Below, piece by piece: positions 12,148 to 59,333 of a stretch of DNA of 64,000 nt. This stretch comes from Diphasiastrum complanatum (Eukaryota; Streptophyta; Lycopodiopsida; Lycopodiales; Lycopodiaceae). Below the pieces are notes generated by a model. It was not told the DNA's origin, did no database searches, and worked only from the letters and a program-made list of their open reading frames with translations. The position numbers and the translations under genes are program-made. Location: NCBI GenBank assembly GCA_029204225.1, contig CM055093.1:22981912-23045911 (forward strand), written 5' to 3'. The number at the start of each line of letters is the position of its first letter. Position 1 is the stretch's first letter.

Positions 12148-12288
12148 CTAAGGAACCCCTAAAGAACACGTAAAAAACCCATTTAAGAAACCGTAAGGAA
12201 CCCGCAAAGAACTCATAAGGAAACTGTAAATGAACACATAAAGAACCCATAAGGAACATGTGAATAACACATAAGGAATATGAGAATG
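12148..12288. repeat. Short tandem repeat with a core like AAGGAACCC / AAAGAACACAT
   Basis: About nine imperfect copies of a 14-17 base unit built on 'aaggaacccgtaaagaac' follow directly after the Copia remnant. On the minus strand the repeat translates into a repetitive Val-Phe-Leu pattern, which is only a shadow. Confidence 0.8.
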
Positions 12289-12770
12289 ATCACAATGCCT
12301 CATAGGCGGGTGCCTTATGGTGAGAGATCTCAATGCCTCGTAGACAGATGCCTTTCGAGATCCTTATGGACATCCATTGTAACGCCTTGAAGACAAATGC
12401 CTTATGGGTTATTTATGATCGCAATGCCTCATAGGCGGATGCCTTACAGGCTTCTGATGGTGGTGATCACAATGCCTCATTGACGGGTGCCTTATGGGTT
12501 GCTTATGATAGCGATCCCAATGCCTCATAGCGGATGCCTTACGGATGGTCTGCAGAATGCAAGATAACACCTCATAGACATATGCCTTACGGGCATTCTA
12601 TGGGGTCCTTACCGGCTGCTGAGTGATCGCAATGCCTCGTAGCGTGTGGCTTATGGGCTTCTGACAACAGTTATTGCAATGCCTCGTAGGTGGGTGCTTT
12701 ACAGGCTTCTAACGACAATTACTACAATGCCTCGTTGGCATGGGTTACTTACAGGCTTGTAGCGCGTCAT
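12289..12770. repeat. Minisatellite of about 48 bp, ten degenerate units
   Basis: The core 'caatgcctcataggcg' followed by 'gatgccttacgggctt' recurs with starts near 12293, 12331, 12378, 12422, 12470, 12518, 12566, 12630, 12677 and 12725. Most spacings are 44-48 bases. Units differ at several positions, so the array is old. There are no unique spacers, so it is not a CRISPR-type array. Confidence 0.9.
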
Positions 12771-12828
12771 GTGTAGTATAAGGATCCGATCGTTGGGAGC
12801 GGCAATCTTGCCTTCACCTGCATAGCAT

Positions 12829-16374
<3,546 letters not shown>

Positions 16375-17110
16375 TGTTGGGGAACGGTAGGTCCGACAAC
16401 TTGGACCTGGTCGAGCAATCAGATCGGGACAATCCTACTACTACGCGAAAGCAGATTTTGACCGATTTCCCTCGATGCGTGCACTACTATCATAGTAGGC
16501 AAACACAAGATTAAACTAGAGCTTGATTACGTAGTAGTTTACAGAAGCAGAAGAGCAGACAATCAGACAAAGCAATAAGAATGTCAGACAAGAAGATGTA
16601 GTAGCTTAAACACACAATATTGACAACAACTCTGAACACAATGAAGACAGTGATTGGTTCAGATTAGTGCATAAAAATACACGTCAGTTTAATGCTATGA
16701 GCACAAGACGATAGCGGACGAAATTGTGTGCTCAAAAAGTTAATTTTGCTCTATAAAAGCTATGAGCTTATTACTGACAATCAGTCTGAAGAAAGAATCG
16801 ATGCATGAAAGCATCTATAGTGTCTATCTCGTTGAATGCTATACAAGTCGCTTTGAGATTAGATTACAATAGTTATATATATACAATTTACATCTGTGCA
16901 GATGAGTGTTCAAAGGGATGGCGTGGAGCCGTTGTGCCGTCTGGAGGAGCTTGTGGCGACTGTTGTCATTGTCAAGTTAGTTGCACAGTACAAGAAGTGA
17001 GTGTGAGAAGACTTTGACTATTCGGATGTCGAGCGAGTCGCTGACGTGGCCAAATGAGTTGGAGTAGTTGATAAGCTGATATGTCAGACATGTCGAGTAA
17101 GTCGATATGT
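16375..17110 (-). repeat. LTR-like sequence of Copia element C (outer end uncertain)
   Basis: The sequence starts with TGTTGGGG directly after the last primer-binding-site copy, as a 5' LTR of a minus-strand element should. I cannot see its other end or a target duplication. Bases about 16560-16790 resemble 18190-18390 ('caatattgaca...tctgaac', 'gagcacaagac.atagc.gacgaaa'), so part of the LTR occurs twice. The end near 17110 is a guess. Confidence 0.5.
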
Positions 17111-18029
17111 TGGTTGAGTCGACAAGTCAGACTCCCCAATATGTCAGCCAAGTCGAGCCTCCTCAATAAGTTGAGTGTCTTTCTCTTGTCTGTCTTTAGT
17201 AATAGAGTTGTGCGACAATGCATGTAAATTTGCAGCGTTATGAATGGAACTAGATTAACATGGGATTTAGGAGAGTAGAGGAGATAAATCCAATAGGTGG
17301 TGGATAGAAAATCCATTACGTCATGGAGATTTGGATTCTTGATTTGCGAAATCAAATATCCGTCATTGGATTTTTGTCTTGACATCACCTTGATCTAGAA
17401 GGAAAAAGACGGACACATTGTACTTGGTAAGGCCTCGAGAGAATGGTAGGTGGGAGGTGTGCGGAAGGCTAAGGCCAATTTCATCACTGGATCTAGGGTG
17501 ACTATATGGTCTTGCCCTTTGTAGGTGATGGTGAAATGATCGGTGTCGAAGGTGGAAAAGGCTTTCTGGACTATAGAATGGTCCTGGAAGAGGGGTACTT
17601 CCTAGGCCCGTGGCAATCAAAACTGCTAGGCAACCATCAGTGCAAAGAGCCACAATCTTTGGGTCTGTGAGTAATGGAAGGCTGGTATATTGCGAAGGCC
17701 CTGAGCGACAGGGGTGCAGTGGGTAAATCGGGGAGAAGTCTCTTCCTCCTCTCGGCTAGGGTGTTGGAGAAAGAGGGTGTGTGAGTGTGAGAAACGAAAA
17801 TAGCTCGAAAAAAAAAACGAACACAAAAAAGAAACGAACTCGAAAATCGAACTCGAAACGAACTCGAAACTTGAACGAGAAATGAACTTGAACAGAAAGT
17901 ATTCGTGTGCAGCGGAATGAGCTATATTACTCTTTCCCTAAGCATGACTACGCCTATTAGAAACAAACAGAATGTTAGTGATAGAAATCGTGGTCGTTCT
18001 GATTATGTAGCCAAACATTAACAAAACAT
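17111..18029. other. Unassigned region with minus-strand open frames and an AACTCGAAA repeat
   Basis: Minus-strand frames at 16972-17388, 17363-17653 and 17626-17826 can be read almost continuously with shifts, but I recognise no domain in them. Bases 17806-17885 hold a short tandem repeat of 'gaactcgaaac'. The region lies between two LTR-like copies and may be LTR or element interior. Confidence 0.4.
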
Positions 18030-18180
18030 CAGAAGAATAATTTGTCGCGAACAGCTAGACAAATTATTAGTCGCTAATGATTTGTGAAGAGCTCGACTGA
18101 TAATCAGTCGCGAATGATTCGCGAAAGGCAAGACTAAATATTAGTTGTCAACAACTAGACTAATAATAACTCGCTAAGCA
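18030..18180. repeat. Tandem repeat with a TTAGTCGC core, about four units
   Basis: Units such as 'gacaaattattagtcgctaa', 'gactgataatcagtcgcgaa', 'gactaaatattagttgtcaa' and 'gactaataataactcgctaa' follow each other at about 35-40 base spacing. Each has a partly palindromic core. Confidence 0.75.
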
Positions 18181-18189
18181 CAGATTACC

Positions 18190-18400
18190 AGATTGAGCAA
18201 CAAGAAAGTTAGACAAAATGAAGAAAAAGCATAGCAATATTGACACAAATCTGAACGCAGAACAACAGAGCTATTATCAGATTAAGTATAGCAAAATATA
18301 CATGTCAATAATGTTGTGGAGCACAAGACAATAGCAGACGAAACCGCATGCTTTGAACCTATTACTGACAATAAAAGAATCAATGCGCAAGGCTCCAGAC
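18190..18400. repeat. Second partial copy of the element C LTR-like sequence
   Basis: This resembles 16560-16790 in the same orientation over about 200 bases, with shared strings such as 'gagcacaaga', 'aatattgaca' and 'tactgacaat'. Substitutions are frequent. Confidence 0.6.
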
Positions 18401-18489
18401 TATAGCCCAAAAACGAAAAGAGAAAAAACCAACCAAATTCGCCACTATCGGTCCTGCTAGTGAATCATCTGGTTCTCTTTACGTAGGTG

Positions 18490-19950
18490 AATAACCGAAT
18501 TCCACAGTTGAGCAAGGTAATTTCAGACGCATGAAGGAGTGGGTTAAAGAAGCCCAGGCCCTAGATCAAGCCAGAGAGGCAGCCCAAGAGCAAGGCCGAC
18601 GTTAGCCCGAGAGTGATAACAATCAATGGCCTATCGCTTCCCTTCACTCCCTAGTGAATCCAAGATTATTGCAATTCATCCGCAAAACCGGACAGAATGC
18701 GCACGAGCATTCTGGTTTGGAAGTTCCTTTTCATAGCAAGGAGGTGGAAATGACCATACTGTTGTCCTAGTCGATCTACTGAGAGGCGATGTCAGAATAC
18801 CCTTAGGTACCCTACTCAAAACACATCCGACCCTCTAGGAAGGCCCTTGAAAACCTATATAGATGGACCAGACAGCAAGAAACCTGAAGCACACCCTACC
18901 AATCTGGTGCCAGATGTAGAAGTAGAGGGATCACAACCAGTCCACCAAGTAGGAGTAAGATGGGAGAAAAATGTCATACATGTAACCATCTCAATCGTGC
19001 ATAGGGGATTTCCACGAGAATCAGCCATAGTCAACGGAGGATTCGGAGTGAACATCATTTTCTCCAAGCTTTATCATGAATGGGGACAGCGCTCCTTTTA
19101 TGATCCGATTAGCTGACAATCCAGTGTGAAACCATGAGGCATAGCCAAGGAAGTACATACCAAAGTAACCGAAATTCGTTTTGTGCTATTTCGTAGTCTT
19201 GGACTTGCCCGAATCTCCCCAATCCTACAGTGTCCTACTAGGTAGACTGTGGCTCAGAACGTCACAAGCTCTTCACGACTAGAGACATAATCGCATCGTT
19301 TTGCAAAATCACGATTCCGCAGTTAAGATCGATCCTGATACCTGGATCACAAAACCGACTGACCAAAGAGCCATGGTTGCAAGCTCTACAACTACAATCC
19401 ATTCTGACGAGGAGTCAGATGAACGTCGTTGGAGGAGAATTGTCATACGTGACGATTCGCAGATTGATGTAGTGAACTGGACCAAAGCCTTAGCTATGGT
19501 TGATTGTCTTCAGTTTGGTGTCTCATCTGCTGAGCAATCGCCAAAGCGAAGGTCTGCCGTAGATTCATACTCTGATGAAGACGATATCTCGATCAAGCGA
19601 TTAGCAAAACCAACGAAGAGACCTAGAGAAGGCCATCAAGATTCGGTATCACTTTTTATGATGCTAGAGGCTATACCCCTAGAGCCACTGCAAGGAGTCT
19701 GCAGTGAAAAAGAGATAGAAGTTCTTCAAGTGTTCACCCTGGAAGAAGGTCGAGAAGAGGACAAGGATTTCCTTCGATATGTAGATCCTCATCGTTTCAA
19801 GTCTGCGCCAAAATCACGAGGTACTTGATCCACGAAAGACGCTAGTAAACGAAGATCTCATAGAAACAACAGAACCCGACAAGGCAATGTTGTAGTAGGC
19901 TGAATGAATACTGTAACCGACGGATCCACGACTACTAGCATCCCAATGTT
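18490..19950 (+). pseudogene. Gypsy-like gag-protease fragment
   Basis: Plus-strand pieces match a retropepsin region of the Gypsy type: HVTISIVHRGFPRESAIVNG followed by GFGVNIIFSKLYHEWG (18847-19116; the usual 'vDgGSGvNii...' catalytic site is altered to VNGGFGVN, so Asp is lost). In a shifted frame come VLDLPESPQSYSVLLGRLWL and RTSQALHD (19195-19280), the usual end of this domain. The frame 19301-19828 continues with an acidic, Ser-rich linker (TIHSDEESDERRWRR) of 175 residues, after which reverse transcriptase would be expected but is not seen. Several stops and one frameshift; not functional. Confidence 0.7.
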
Positions 19951-21888
19951 ATGGCAACCTTGTTTTCTTGCACCACTCCTTTCACTTATCTCTTTCTATA
20001 TAAGTTCCATATTCTTTCTATAACCATATAACGAGGCTTGGATGAGATAATCTTGTAGCAGTCAAGGTGGATCTTCTTGTTTCTGTGCAAAACTAATCTC
20101 GAAGTGTCACGAATGGCCAAGTACAAATTCTGCAATTGAGATAATGCTTTCTCTCCTTACAACTAAACTCCTACACTTCAAGTGCTAAACAAATTTAATA
20201 GTAGTAAATTGTCAACTATAAATTATCACTTGCTCAATTGAAATGAAATAATGTTGAACAATTTTTCATGATTCTTAGTAGATGGGGGATTTAAATATCT
20301 AGATAACTTGATTCATAATCTAAAACCTTTTTTCATGTGTTTCTTTACCCTACTTTTGCATGATGTTGGGGCAAAAGTGATGCATATAACTTGGTTTATG
20401 GTCAAGAATCTTTTTGCATGTCTCTTTACCCTATATTCTCATGATGGTGGCCAAAGGTGATGCATGCAACCATACATGTGTTTGCATTGTCACATGTGCA
20501 TAAATTGGTCGTGCATGTACCAATGACACCTTGCATGTAATGGAATATGGCTAGAAAGTGAGCATCTCATATCATTATGTGAGTCATCTTTTGCAACAAA
20601 AGTGGCATAATCGTGGCTGATTTCTATAGTTAATTACATTGAGTTACATTGAGGATGAAGATTCACATGATTACTTAGTTGTGGAAAAAGGAGGGCCCAA
20701 TGGTGATGCTCTTGTTCAATGTCATGCTACTTCAAAAAAAATGCTCAAGGTGGTCAATCTTCCCAAACTATTGTCTCAAGATGAAAATCAAAGGTAGAGA
20801 GTTTAGTTGAGAGCACATAATGTCTCAAAGCTCCACCCTATGGCTCCACGTTATGGTGAAATGCCACACTAGTGTGACAACATGGAATGGACCATTGAAA
20901 AATTATGTGCTCCCAAGTGTGCACATTTCAAAATTATGCTATTTTGTTTGAAGGTTATAAAAATAAAAGAGTTAAAGCCAAAGTAATTTAAAAAATTGAA
21001 ACTTTAAGATAACTTTAGCTTATCTTAATAAGCACCTATTATATGTACACAACCTATGAACCTTAGTTCTTAACTCATATATAACTCATGCTTAAGGGCC
21101 ACAAAATATTGATAATAATTGGATAAATAATAATTAACTACAAAATTAGGCATCAATATGTTCATTTCTAGTCCCAAAATTACCCAATTCGAAATAACCT
21201 ATCAAATACGTGGCTACTCATGGCTAGTAAATTTTCATTTAGATTTAGCTTGGATCATTTAACTCTACATGGCAATAGATGTTAAAAAATTTGATTTCCA
21301 AGCCTGTACAAATGTCGGAAGACTTTAATCCTATGGGGAGCTGACTTTATTCCTATTCTGAGGAAATCCGCCGCACGCACTATGTGCGTGGATGGATTCA
21401 AACGTCATTGTGGCTTCACATTCAAAGTTCACTTGGGTTTCAAACACAATTGATGTGTGTAATAGTTGTATAACTTGGTGAGTACATATCATTATGAGGC
21501 AAATGGCAATTGGAGGTCCAAAAAAAAGTATGGGAGACTAAATGGGATTCAGTCAAGCATGCTTATTTGGCAAAGTGCAATCATGATTATTTTTTGCATA
21601 TGAGCATGTGCATTTTAGCTCAATATTCATATGATGCATAGAACAATATGAAACTGTATCATTGAGACCAACAAAATTGCATTTTATAACAAAGTTTTAC
21701 CTACGACATGCCTTGGTGTCAACAAAATTTACCTTCATGAAAGCAAACAATTTCAACAAAAATAATGAAATGTAGACACGTCATTCTAAGAGGAATCAAA
21801 AGTCCTTGTGAACTATACTGATATAAGCTTGATGGCAAGACCTGAAATACAAAACAAACATTTGCCTTCGAAAGAGAGCACGTTCTTT
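19951..21888. other. Intergenic DNA downstream of METTL4
   Basis: AT-rich; no recognisable gene. A unit of about 60 bases is repeated at 20331-20392 and 20411-20470 ('tttctttaccctacttttgcatgatg' and 'gtctctttaccctatattctcatgatg' with flanks). The last few hundred bases before 21889 presumably hold the METTL4 3' untranslated region and polyadenylation site (minus strand). I see no perfect AATAAA. Confidence 0.4.
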
Positions 21889-53590
<31,702 letters not shown>

Positions 53591-54330
53591 GATCAAACCC
53601 TATCAAAACCCTACTCAACCCCAGCCAAAACCCTAGCTAGAAACACAGTCTGTGCCCCGTCAATCTGAAATATGCCATCCACACTCACCCCAACCTCATC
53701 CATGATTAAACCCTAGACAAAACCGTAGCCAGTCACAAACCCTACCCCTCAATCTGAAATATGTGATCCGCACTCAACCCCATTGCGTTCATGATGATAA
53801 TCTTACTAACCCTAGTCAGAACCACAGCCAACCCTAGCCAAACCCTAGCCAGGATTCTAATCAGGTACCAGTTCGATGCTAAGCACGTGTACGATCTGCC
53901 ACGTGGAGAATAATCAATGATTAGCTCGATGCACGTCACAATCTGGAAAATTCAGTGGTGTGAAGGAGGGTAGGAATGGCCCATAGCAAAGAGGCCCGGC
54001 ACTAATGGCCCTTAAATGGGACCTATAATTCATGCCCACCTAGATGCTCGCCACTTGGAAACTTTTCAATGGTTGATTAGCCACACTGGGCAAACTTTGA
54101 ATGTATCCGAAAATCCCATTGTGCCCTATTTAAAATCAAGTGTCCTAGGATAAGGAAGCAAAAGGGCAGGTATGTGTTGAATGCACTTACATGCATGGGT
54201 CCCCTTCGCATTCTTCGCCACCTCTCATTTGGGCACAGTAGGGAGACTTAGAGAGGGGGGAGAGAATCTAATATGTAACTTTTAAGGGTAGTATGAGAAA
54301 CATAGAACTCTCTCAAGTGGAGTTTGAGCA
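53591..54330 (-). promoter_or_regulatory. METTL4 upstream region with telo-box-like AAACCCTA motifs
   Basis: AAACCCTA/AAACCCTAG strings (plus strand) occur near 53595, 53606, 53628, 53708, 53738 and 53841. AAACCCTAA (telo-box) elements are known in promoters and leaders of plant translation and cell-cycle genes. I cannot place a TATA box or the transcription start. Confidence 0.5.
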
Positions 54331-54900
54331 ATTGAAATGTCGAATCAGAAAGACAGACAGGAAACTTGAAATTAATCTCGTAAATTATCAGGATGATTGT
54401 TCATACAAAATTGTTTTTTTTTTCCGCCAAATGACATGTTACATTTGAAAGGCATTTTTAATCAACAAGTTAGTATTTTATTAAACATTGAATCTATTCA
54501 CAATTTCATCAATTCTCATCTTGTATAGAAACTTAACTTGCCAACGAGAACATAGATATGAGATATATCTAGCTTCAAGAGTAAAGTTTGAAAACTTGAG
54601 ACATGAAAGTACATGATCTCCCATTTGTAAATCAAAATCATAAAGAATTAATGTTACTATGTTTTAGACATAGCTCATAAATATGCAATTTGGGATTGCG
54701 AATGGTTTGTTAGTCAATCAAACTCTTTGATTATTGATTATGGAAAACACATATTCTCATTTAAAGAGGCTAAAGTGTGAAAAATATAGATCCAAAACAC
54801 AACTAATGGATCTTAGATCTTGGGCCAATTTGGTGTGCACATCTAGATTTAGTTACAAGATAGAATTCATCAAGATTAGCATGCTAGAATTGCATAAATC
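54331..54900. other. Intergenic DNA
   Basis: AT-rich, without recognised features. Confidence 0.4.
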
Positions 54901-55385
54901 ACTAAGATCTGATCATGAACATGAAAATACAGTATGGTCCTATCATTGTCTGTACAGCAGCAGCAGCCTATTGTCCTTCACACGTGTGGAACCTATATCA
55001 ACCATAAAATCAACATTCTACACATAGAAAATCAAGATATCAAGAGATAAACACATGAGATGGACATAGAAACTCAAGAGATAAAATGAGAATACAATGA
55101 TATGTTCTCCACGCTGGTACTGCTATTTATAGCTGCCAAAATGTCATTTGGCCAATTGTCTTGGTAACTCACCAATAACTTATAAATACTAGTCTAGATG
55201 CAATGTCAAATTTAGTCAATTACAGTGGGTCCAAACTCGACCTCATCCACTTATCTACTTGCCAAAAATAGTACAAACACTATTTAGGCCCCTATTGACA
55301 AATATGAAACTATCTCTAAGTTGAGATTTCAAGTTGGCCTCCAAAAATGCCAATAAACCAACAAAATAGCTAACAATTTTTCACA
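54901..55385 (-). repeat. 3' LTR-like end of Copia element A (outer end uncertain)
   Basis: On the minus strand GAAGAGGGAG (polypurine tract, 55395-55386) is followed by TGTGAAAAATTG, an LTR start. The LTR should run down from 55385; its far end, near 54900, is not resolved. Confidence 0.55.
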
Positions 55386-56606
55386 CTCCCTCTTCAATTA
55401 ATTTTAGCATAGATTTAGATAGAACTCCAAGTGAGGTTCTATGCTCCATAAACAAGTCTTTTCCCAATTCTTTGGTGAAGATATCAGCCACACACTAGCT
55501 TGTTTTTTTGACATCCAAGAGATAGCACCATCACCTATGAAAATAGCATGTGCACTTGTGAATTTCTTATCCATTTGATCTCCAACAAAGTCCAAATCTG
55601 AAAATCCATACAAGTCAGGTGATGATCTTCCATAAACAATGCCAAAATCACTAGTTCCCAATATGTATCTCAATACCCTCTTGCTTAGTTTCCAATGCTC
55701 CATATTTGGATCATGCATGAATTGGCTTAATCTACCAACACAATAGCTTAGATCAGGTCTTGTGATGGTTAAATATATGAGTGTAATGTTCTCAAAGGAT
55801 CTTTCATTACCTCTTATAGTGAGCTTTAAATTTGACTTCATTAGTGTATCACAAGACTTTGCATCTACCATATAAAATCTTTTTAGAATAGAATTAGCAT
55901 ACTTCTTTTGACAAATGAAAGTAAATTGAGAAGTTCTAAATACTTCTATTCCCAAGATATAATGCAAAAAACCAAGATCGCGCACATCAAACTGCTTTTT
56001 TAGTGCCATCTTGATATATCAACAATATATTGATTGTGCCTCCACTCAAAATGATATCATCCACATAGATTAGAAAAATGGTAACATCATTTCCAACAAA
56101 TATATAGTAAAGTGAATCATCATACTCACTCATTTTGAAGTTTTGAGAAAAAAGAAATGTGTTAAGCTTATCATACCAACTCCTTAATGCTTGCTTAAGA
56201 CCATACAAACTCTTTTGTAAAAAACAAACATGATTTGGCTTGCCATGTGAAATGTAGCCCTCGGGTTGTTCCATAAACACCTCCTCCTCAAGATCACCAT
56301 TCAAGAATGCATTTGTGATATCCAATTGCCATAGCTCCCATCCAAAAAGTGTAGCAGTGAAATAATGACTCAAATGCTCACCATCTTTGCCATGGGTGCA
56401 AAGGTCTCATCATAGTCAATTCCATACTCTTGTGCATATCCTTTTGCCACCAACCTTGCTTTGTACTTGTTGATTGATCCATCTTGGTTTGTCTTCACCT
56501 TGAAGTCCACTTGCATCCAATAGCTTTCTTGTCCTTTGAAGGTTCCACCAATCTCCATGTTTCATTCTTCACAAGAGCTTGATACTCAAGATCCATTGCT
56601 TGGATC
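55386..56606 (-). pseudogene. Copia element A, reverse transcriptase and RNase H part
   Basis: Minus-strand frames: linker [20 protein letters not shown] (56495-56600); RT opening [20 protein letters not shown] (56370-56558); WELWQLDITNAFLNGDLEEE, LQKSLYGLKQALRSWYDKLN and FLIYVDDIILSGG (55987-56373); and LGFLHYILGIEVFRTSQFTF, TITRPDLSYCVGRLSQFMHD and RNase H GFSDLDFVGDQ (55404-56009). Three frame changes are visible; the RNase H end is altered. The element is interrupted at 56606 by a solo LTR and continues at 58019. Same family as 1-1170. Confidence 0.92.
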
Positions 56607-58018
56607 TGTTGGAGAACGAAGCGGGAGAGAGAGATAGTGTGGAACAACTCTCCCGAAAATGGGCTGTTATTAATTGCCAACGAGAACAAACATGGATCGC
56701 AAATGCCAAACAAAATCACAGCTCCTACATTCACTACAAGATCATAGAAACAAATGTGTGTTCATATACTAGTCTGATCACAACCACCGAAGAGTATTGG
56801 AGTTACTGTCAATCAGTTTGAATCAGAAGGTTCAATACAAAATAAAGAACAATGGTGCAGTAGGATTTTGCACGTTCCTCAAGCGTCAAAGATGGCCATC
56901 ATCTGATCAGATTCAGAGGAGTTAGAGACGTCCGTGATCTGTCAGATTAAGTGAACAAGCGCAAACAAGCAATATGAAAGTGTAATCAAATCACAACATG
57001 CATACATCTACATAAGACACATATGGTGAAGGAATGTTGCTTCTATATTACATTGAATGCTTGTCTTGAAACATGAGCAACAAAAAACAGATTACATATC
57101 TTCTGCTCTTTTTGCACATGGCTAAATGAGAGCTAGAGATGTATTTATGCACATTGTTCTTGTCGTTACAAGAATCGTTTAACTAAGTACAAGATTAGTT
57201 TATATTGAACCGTGTACGTACATCAGTCAGGCTTAAGCTCCGCTTTGGGAGCATGAAGAAAATGGTGCTTATTGCAATCGTAGATGACCGCAATCGCTAG
57301 AATGCGGTTTCTTGGTGGTAACTGGTATTCGCATAGTCACCGCAGGGTTGATGCTTGCGGTAGCGGTGCCTTGGCGTTTCTGATGTAACCATATGTGGAC
57401 TGCAAGTGCCATCTTGCGGTTGCCTTCAGTGAGTGGTCTTTGCATGTGGTGCCTTGGCGGTGACTGGTCTTTGCATAGTCACCGCAGGGTTGACGCTTGC
57501 GGTGCCTAAGGCGGTTCCTTGCGATAGCTTGCGGTGCCCTTGCGATTCGTTCTCTTCGCATATAGACCGCAGTTTGTGCCTAGGCGGTGGTCTGGCGGTT
57601 TGTTCTCTTTCACATTGTGACCAGATATGGACCGTATTTAGGCCGTAGCAACGTTCATTTCATGTTGAAGATATTAAATATGGTCGGGTCTTCAATGTAC
57701 TTCAATTCTATGACATTTGAATTTGGAAAGGAATGTTCAGCCTTTGATCCGGAGTTTAAACTGTATGTAGAAACCCGTGTATTTAACCAGGTAGAATTCT
57801 ACACACAATAATAGAGTAGTTCTGCGTGTGTTAAGAAACACGACCAAATATGCAAGTAGCAAAACACGAAACTGTAATTCCTGTAAGTATGAGATGAGCA
57901 GACATAGAACCAAGATAATAGATTGCATTTGACCCTAGATCAGTGATAAAAAATGTGCAGGAAGAGTTTTGAATAGATTATATTACCAAGGAGAAAACTA
58001 TGAGCTTAATTTTCAACA
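56607..58018. mobile_element. Solo LTR (1,412 bp) inserted in Copia element A
   Basis: Starts TGTTGGAGAACG and ends TTTTCAACA. The flanks rejoin the family A sequence exactly as in the uninterrupted copy at bases 1-120 ('cttggatc' then 'actcctctttg'). The target duplication is GGATC (56602-56606) and AGATC (58019-58023), with one mismatch. No primer-binding site or coding domain lies inside, which fits a solo LTR formed by recombination. Confidence 0.85.
57290..57610. repeat. GC-rich minisatellite in the solo LTR
   Basis: The motif 'cttgcggtgcc' and variants occurs about ten times. A larger block 'catagtcaccgcagggttga.gcttgcggt' is present at 57334-57362 and 57475-57502. Confidence 0.85.
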
Positions 58019-58607
58019 AGATCTACTCCTCTTTTTGTCTTGTTGCATCTACACATGTAGGTTCATCAAAAGAGGTTAGGAAAGCATAGTTTGTACAACC
58101 AACAAATTGCTTACCTTTCTCATCATAAGTGAGTCTCAAAGGTTGTTGCCTCTGCCTTGATGTCCTCCTTGGCTTTTGATTTGAAGCAGGCTCTTCAACA
58201 TCAACATCCAAAGTATCATCAACAATGTCATCATCAAGAATGTTAGATCCAACATCCACACCACCACTTGAAGATACTTTTGAAAAGTTTCCCTCGTCAA
58301 AAGTGACATCTCTTCTAATGACCACTTTTCTAGTTGAAGGAATAAAAACTTTGTAAGCCTTGCTTACCTCACTATAAAAACACCTTTCTTTGAAGATGGC
58401 TCCTCCTTGGTTCTATCATCAAGAGTTATGTTGATATATCAAATGCATCCAAAATTTTTGAAAAACTTCACACTCGGCCTTCTACCAAACAACATCTCAA
58501 AAGGGATTTTTCCATCCAATATTACACCCGGCCACCTGTTGCATAGAAAATTAGAACACAACAAAGCTTGATCCCAAAAGGATTTAGGAAGATTTGCACC
58601 TAACCTC
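58019..58607 (-). pseudogene. Copia element A, integrase C-terminal part (after the solo LTR)
   Basis: The frame 58325-58023 reads VIRRDVTFDEGNFSKV and, further on, KPRRTSRQRQQPLRLTYDEK, the integrase-RT linker of this family. 58340-58607 gives the integrase C-terminal and core end in broken frames. Homology with the copy at the window start stops at 'aacctc' (58607), where Copia element B begins. Confidence 0.85.
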
Positions 58608-59333
58608 TAAAGCGAACTGATCGTTTCTGCCTCAACCACAGCTAGCAATTTTTAGGATGCGGAAGCATGCATTGTTCTATAATTGTCCATTTTCGGGGAA
58701 GCAAAAAATGCGAAATATGCGAAACTTTGTGTATTCTGTGCACTTAGGCACGTTTTAACTGTACTAGAAAAATGCGAAAAAGCCAAAGAAAGAGTGTGCA
58801 AAAATCTTGAAAAATGCAAAAAACTCGAGAAAAACTTCCGGCGCTAGTTTTTGCACATCACAAATCTACAGCTAACTTTTGATTGCCAATATGATCCATT
58901 CATCAGAACAACAGTATACACATAAATAATACTATCATTGATGCATACACAGCAGAAAAACTGATAGAAATATCTATTGCTTTATAAATCTCCTTTTGGA
59001 TAAGAGTTTACAGTCTACCGCTTGTCAGCGTGATAGCTTCTGTTTTCTATTCTATAGTTGTATCAGCTTTTCTTCTATCTCGCTCTCTCCTTCTCTTTTT
59101 CTCTAATTTTCCTTCTGCTATTCAGCGCTTCGTCTGCATAGACTTATATTCTATCTTTTTGTTTTCTTCTAAGCTTTTCTTGTAAAACTAATACTGCATT
59201 TTAGCACCTAATTAGTTACAGTTATCTGATTCTATTGTACTTGCGGATTGCACTTGCGGCCACCTTTGCGAGATCTGATTCGTCCTGCTTGGAGGTATCC
59301 AGAGATGAAAAAAAGTAAGTTCATTTTTCAACA
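58608..59333 (-). repeat. 3' LTR of Copia element B
   Basis: Ends TTTTCAACA at 59333, directly followed by CTCCCTCTTG, the polypurine tract read on the other strand. Its other end lies at the break in element A, within about ten bases (TG at 58619). Confidence 0.7.

Noticed and set aside
12289-12770. Regular 48-base repeat that could suggest a CRISPR-like array
   Set aside because: The units are head-to-tail without unique spacers and are degenerate; it lies in plant nuclear DNA. It is a minisatellite.
16972-17826. Minus-strand frames of 66-138 codons as a host gene
   Set aside because: No recognisable domain, frames shift repeatedly, and the region lies between LTR-like repeats.
53591-53596. 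METTL4 start at an upstream in-frame TTG (53596)
   Set aside because: A non-ATG start is unlikely and adds only two residues; the ATG at 53590 is the better choice.
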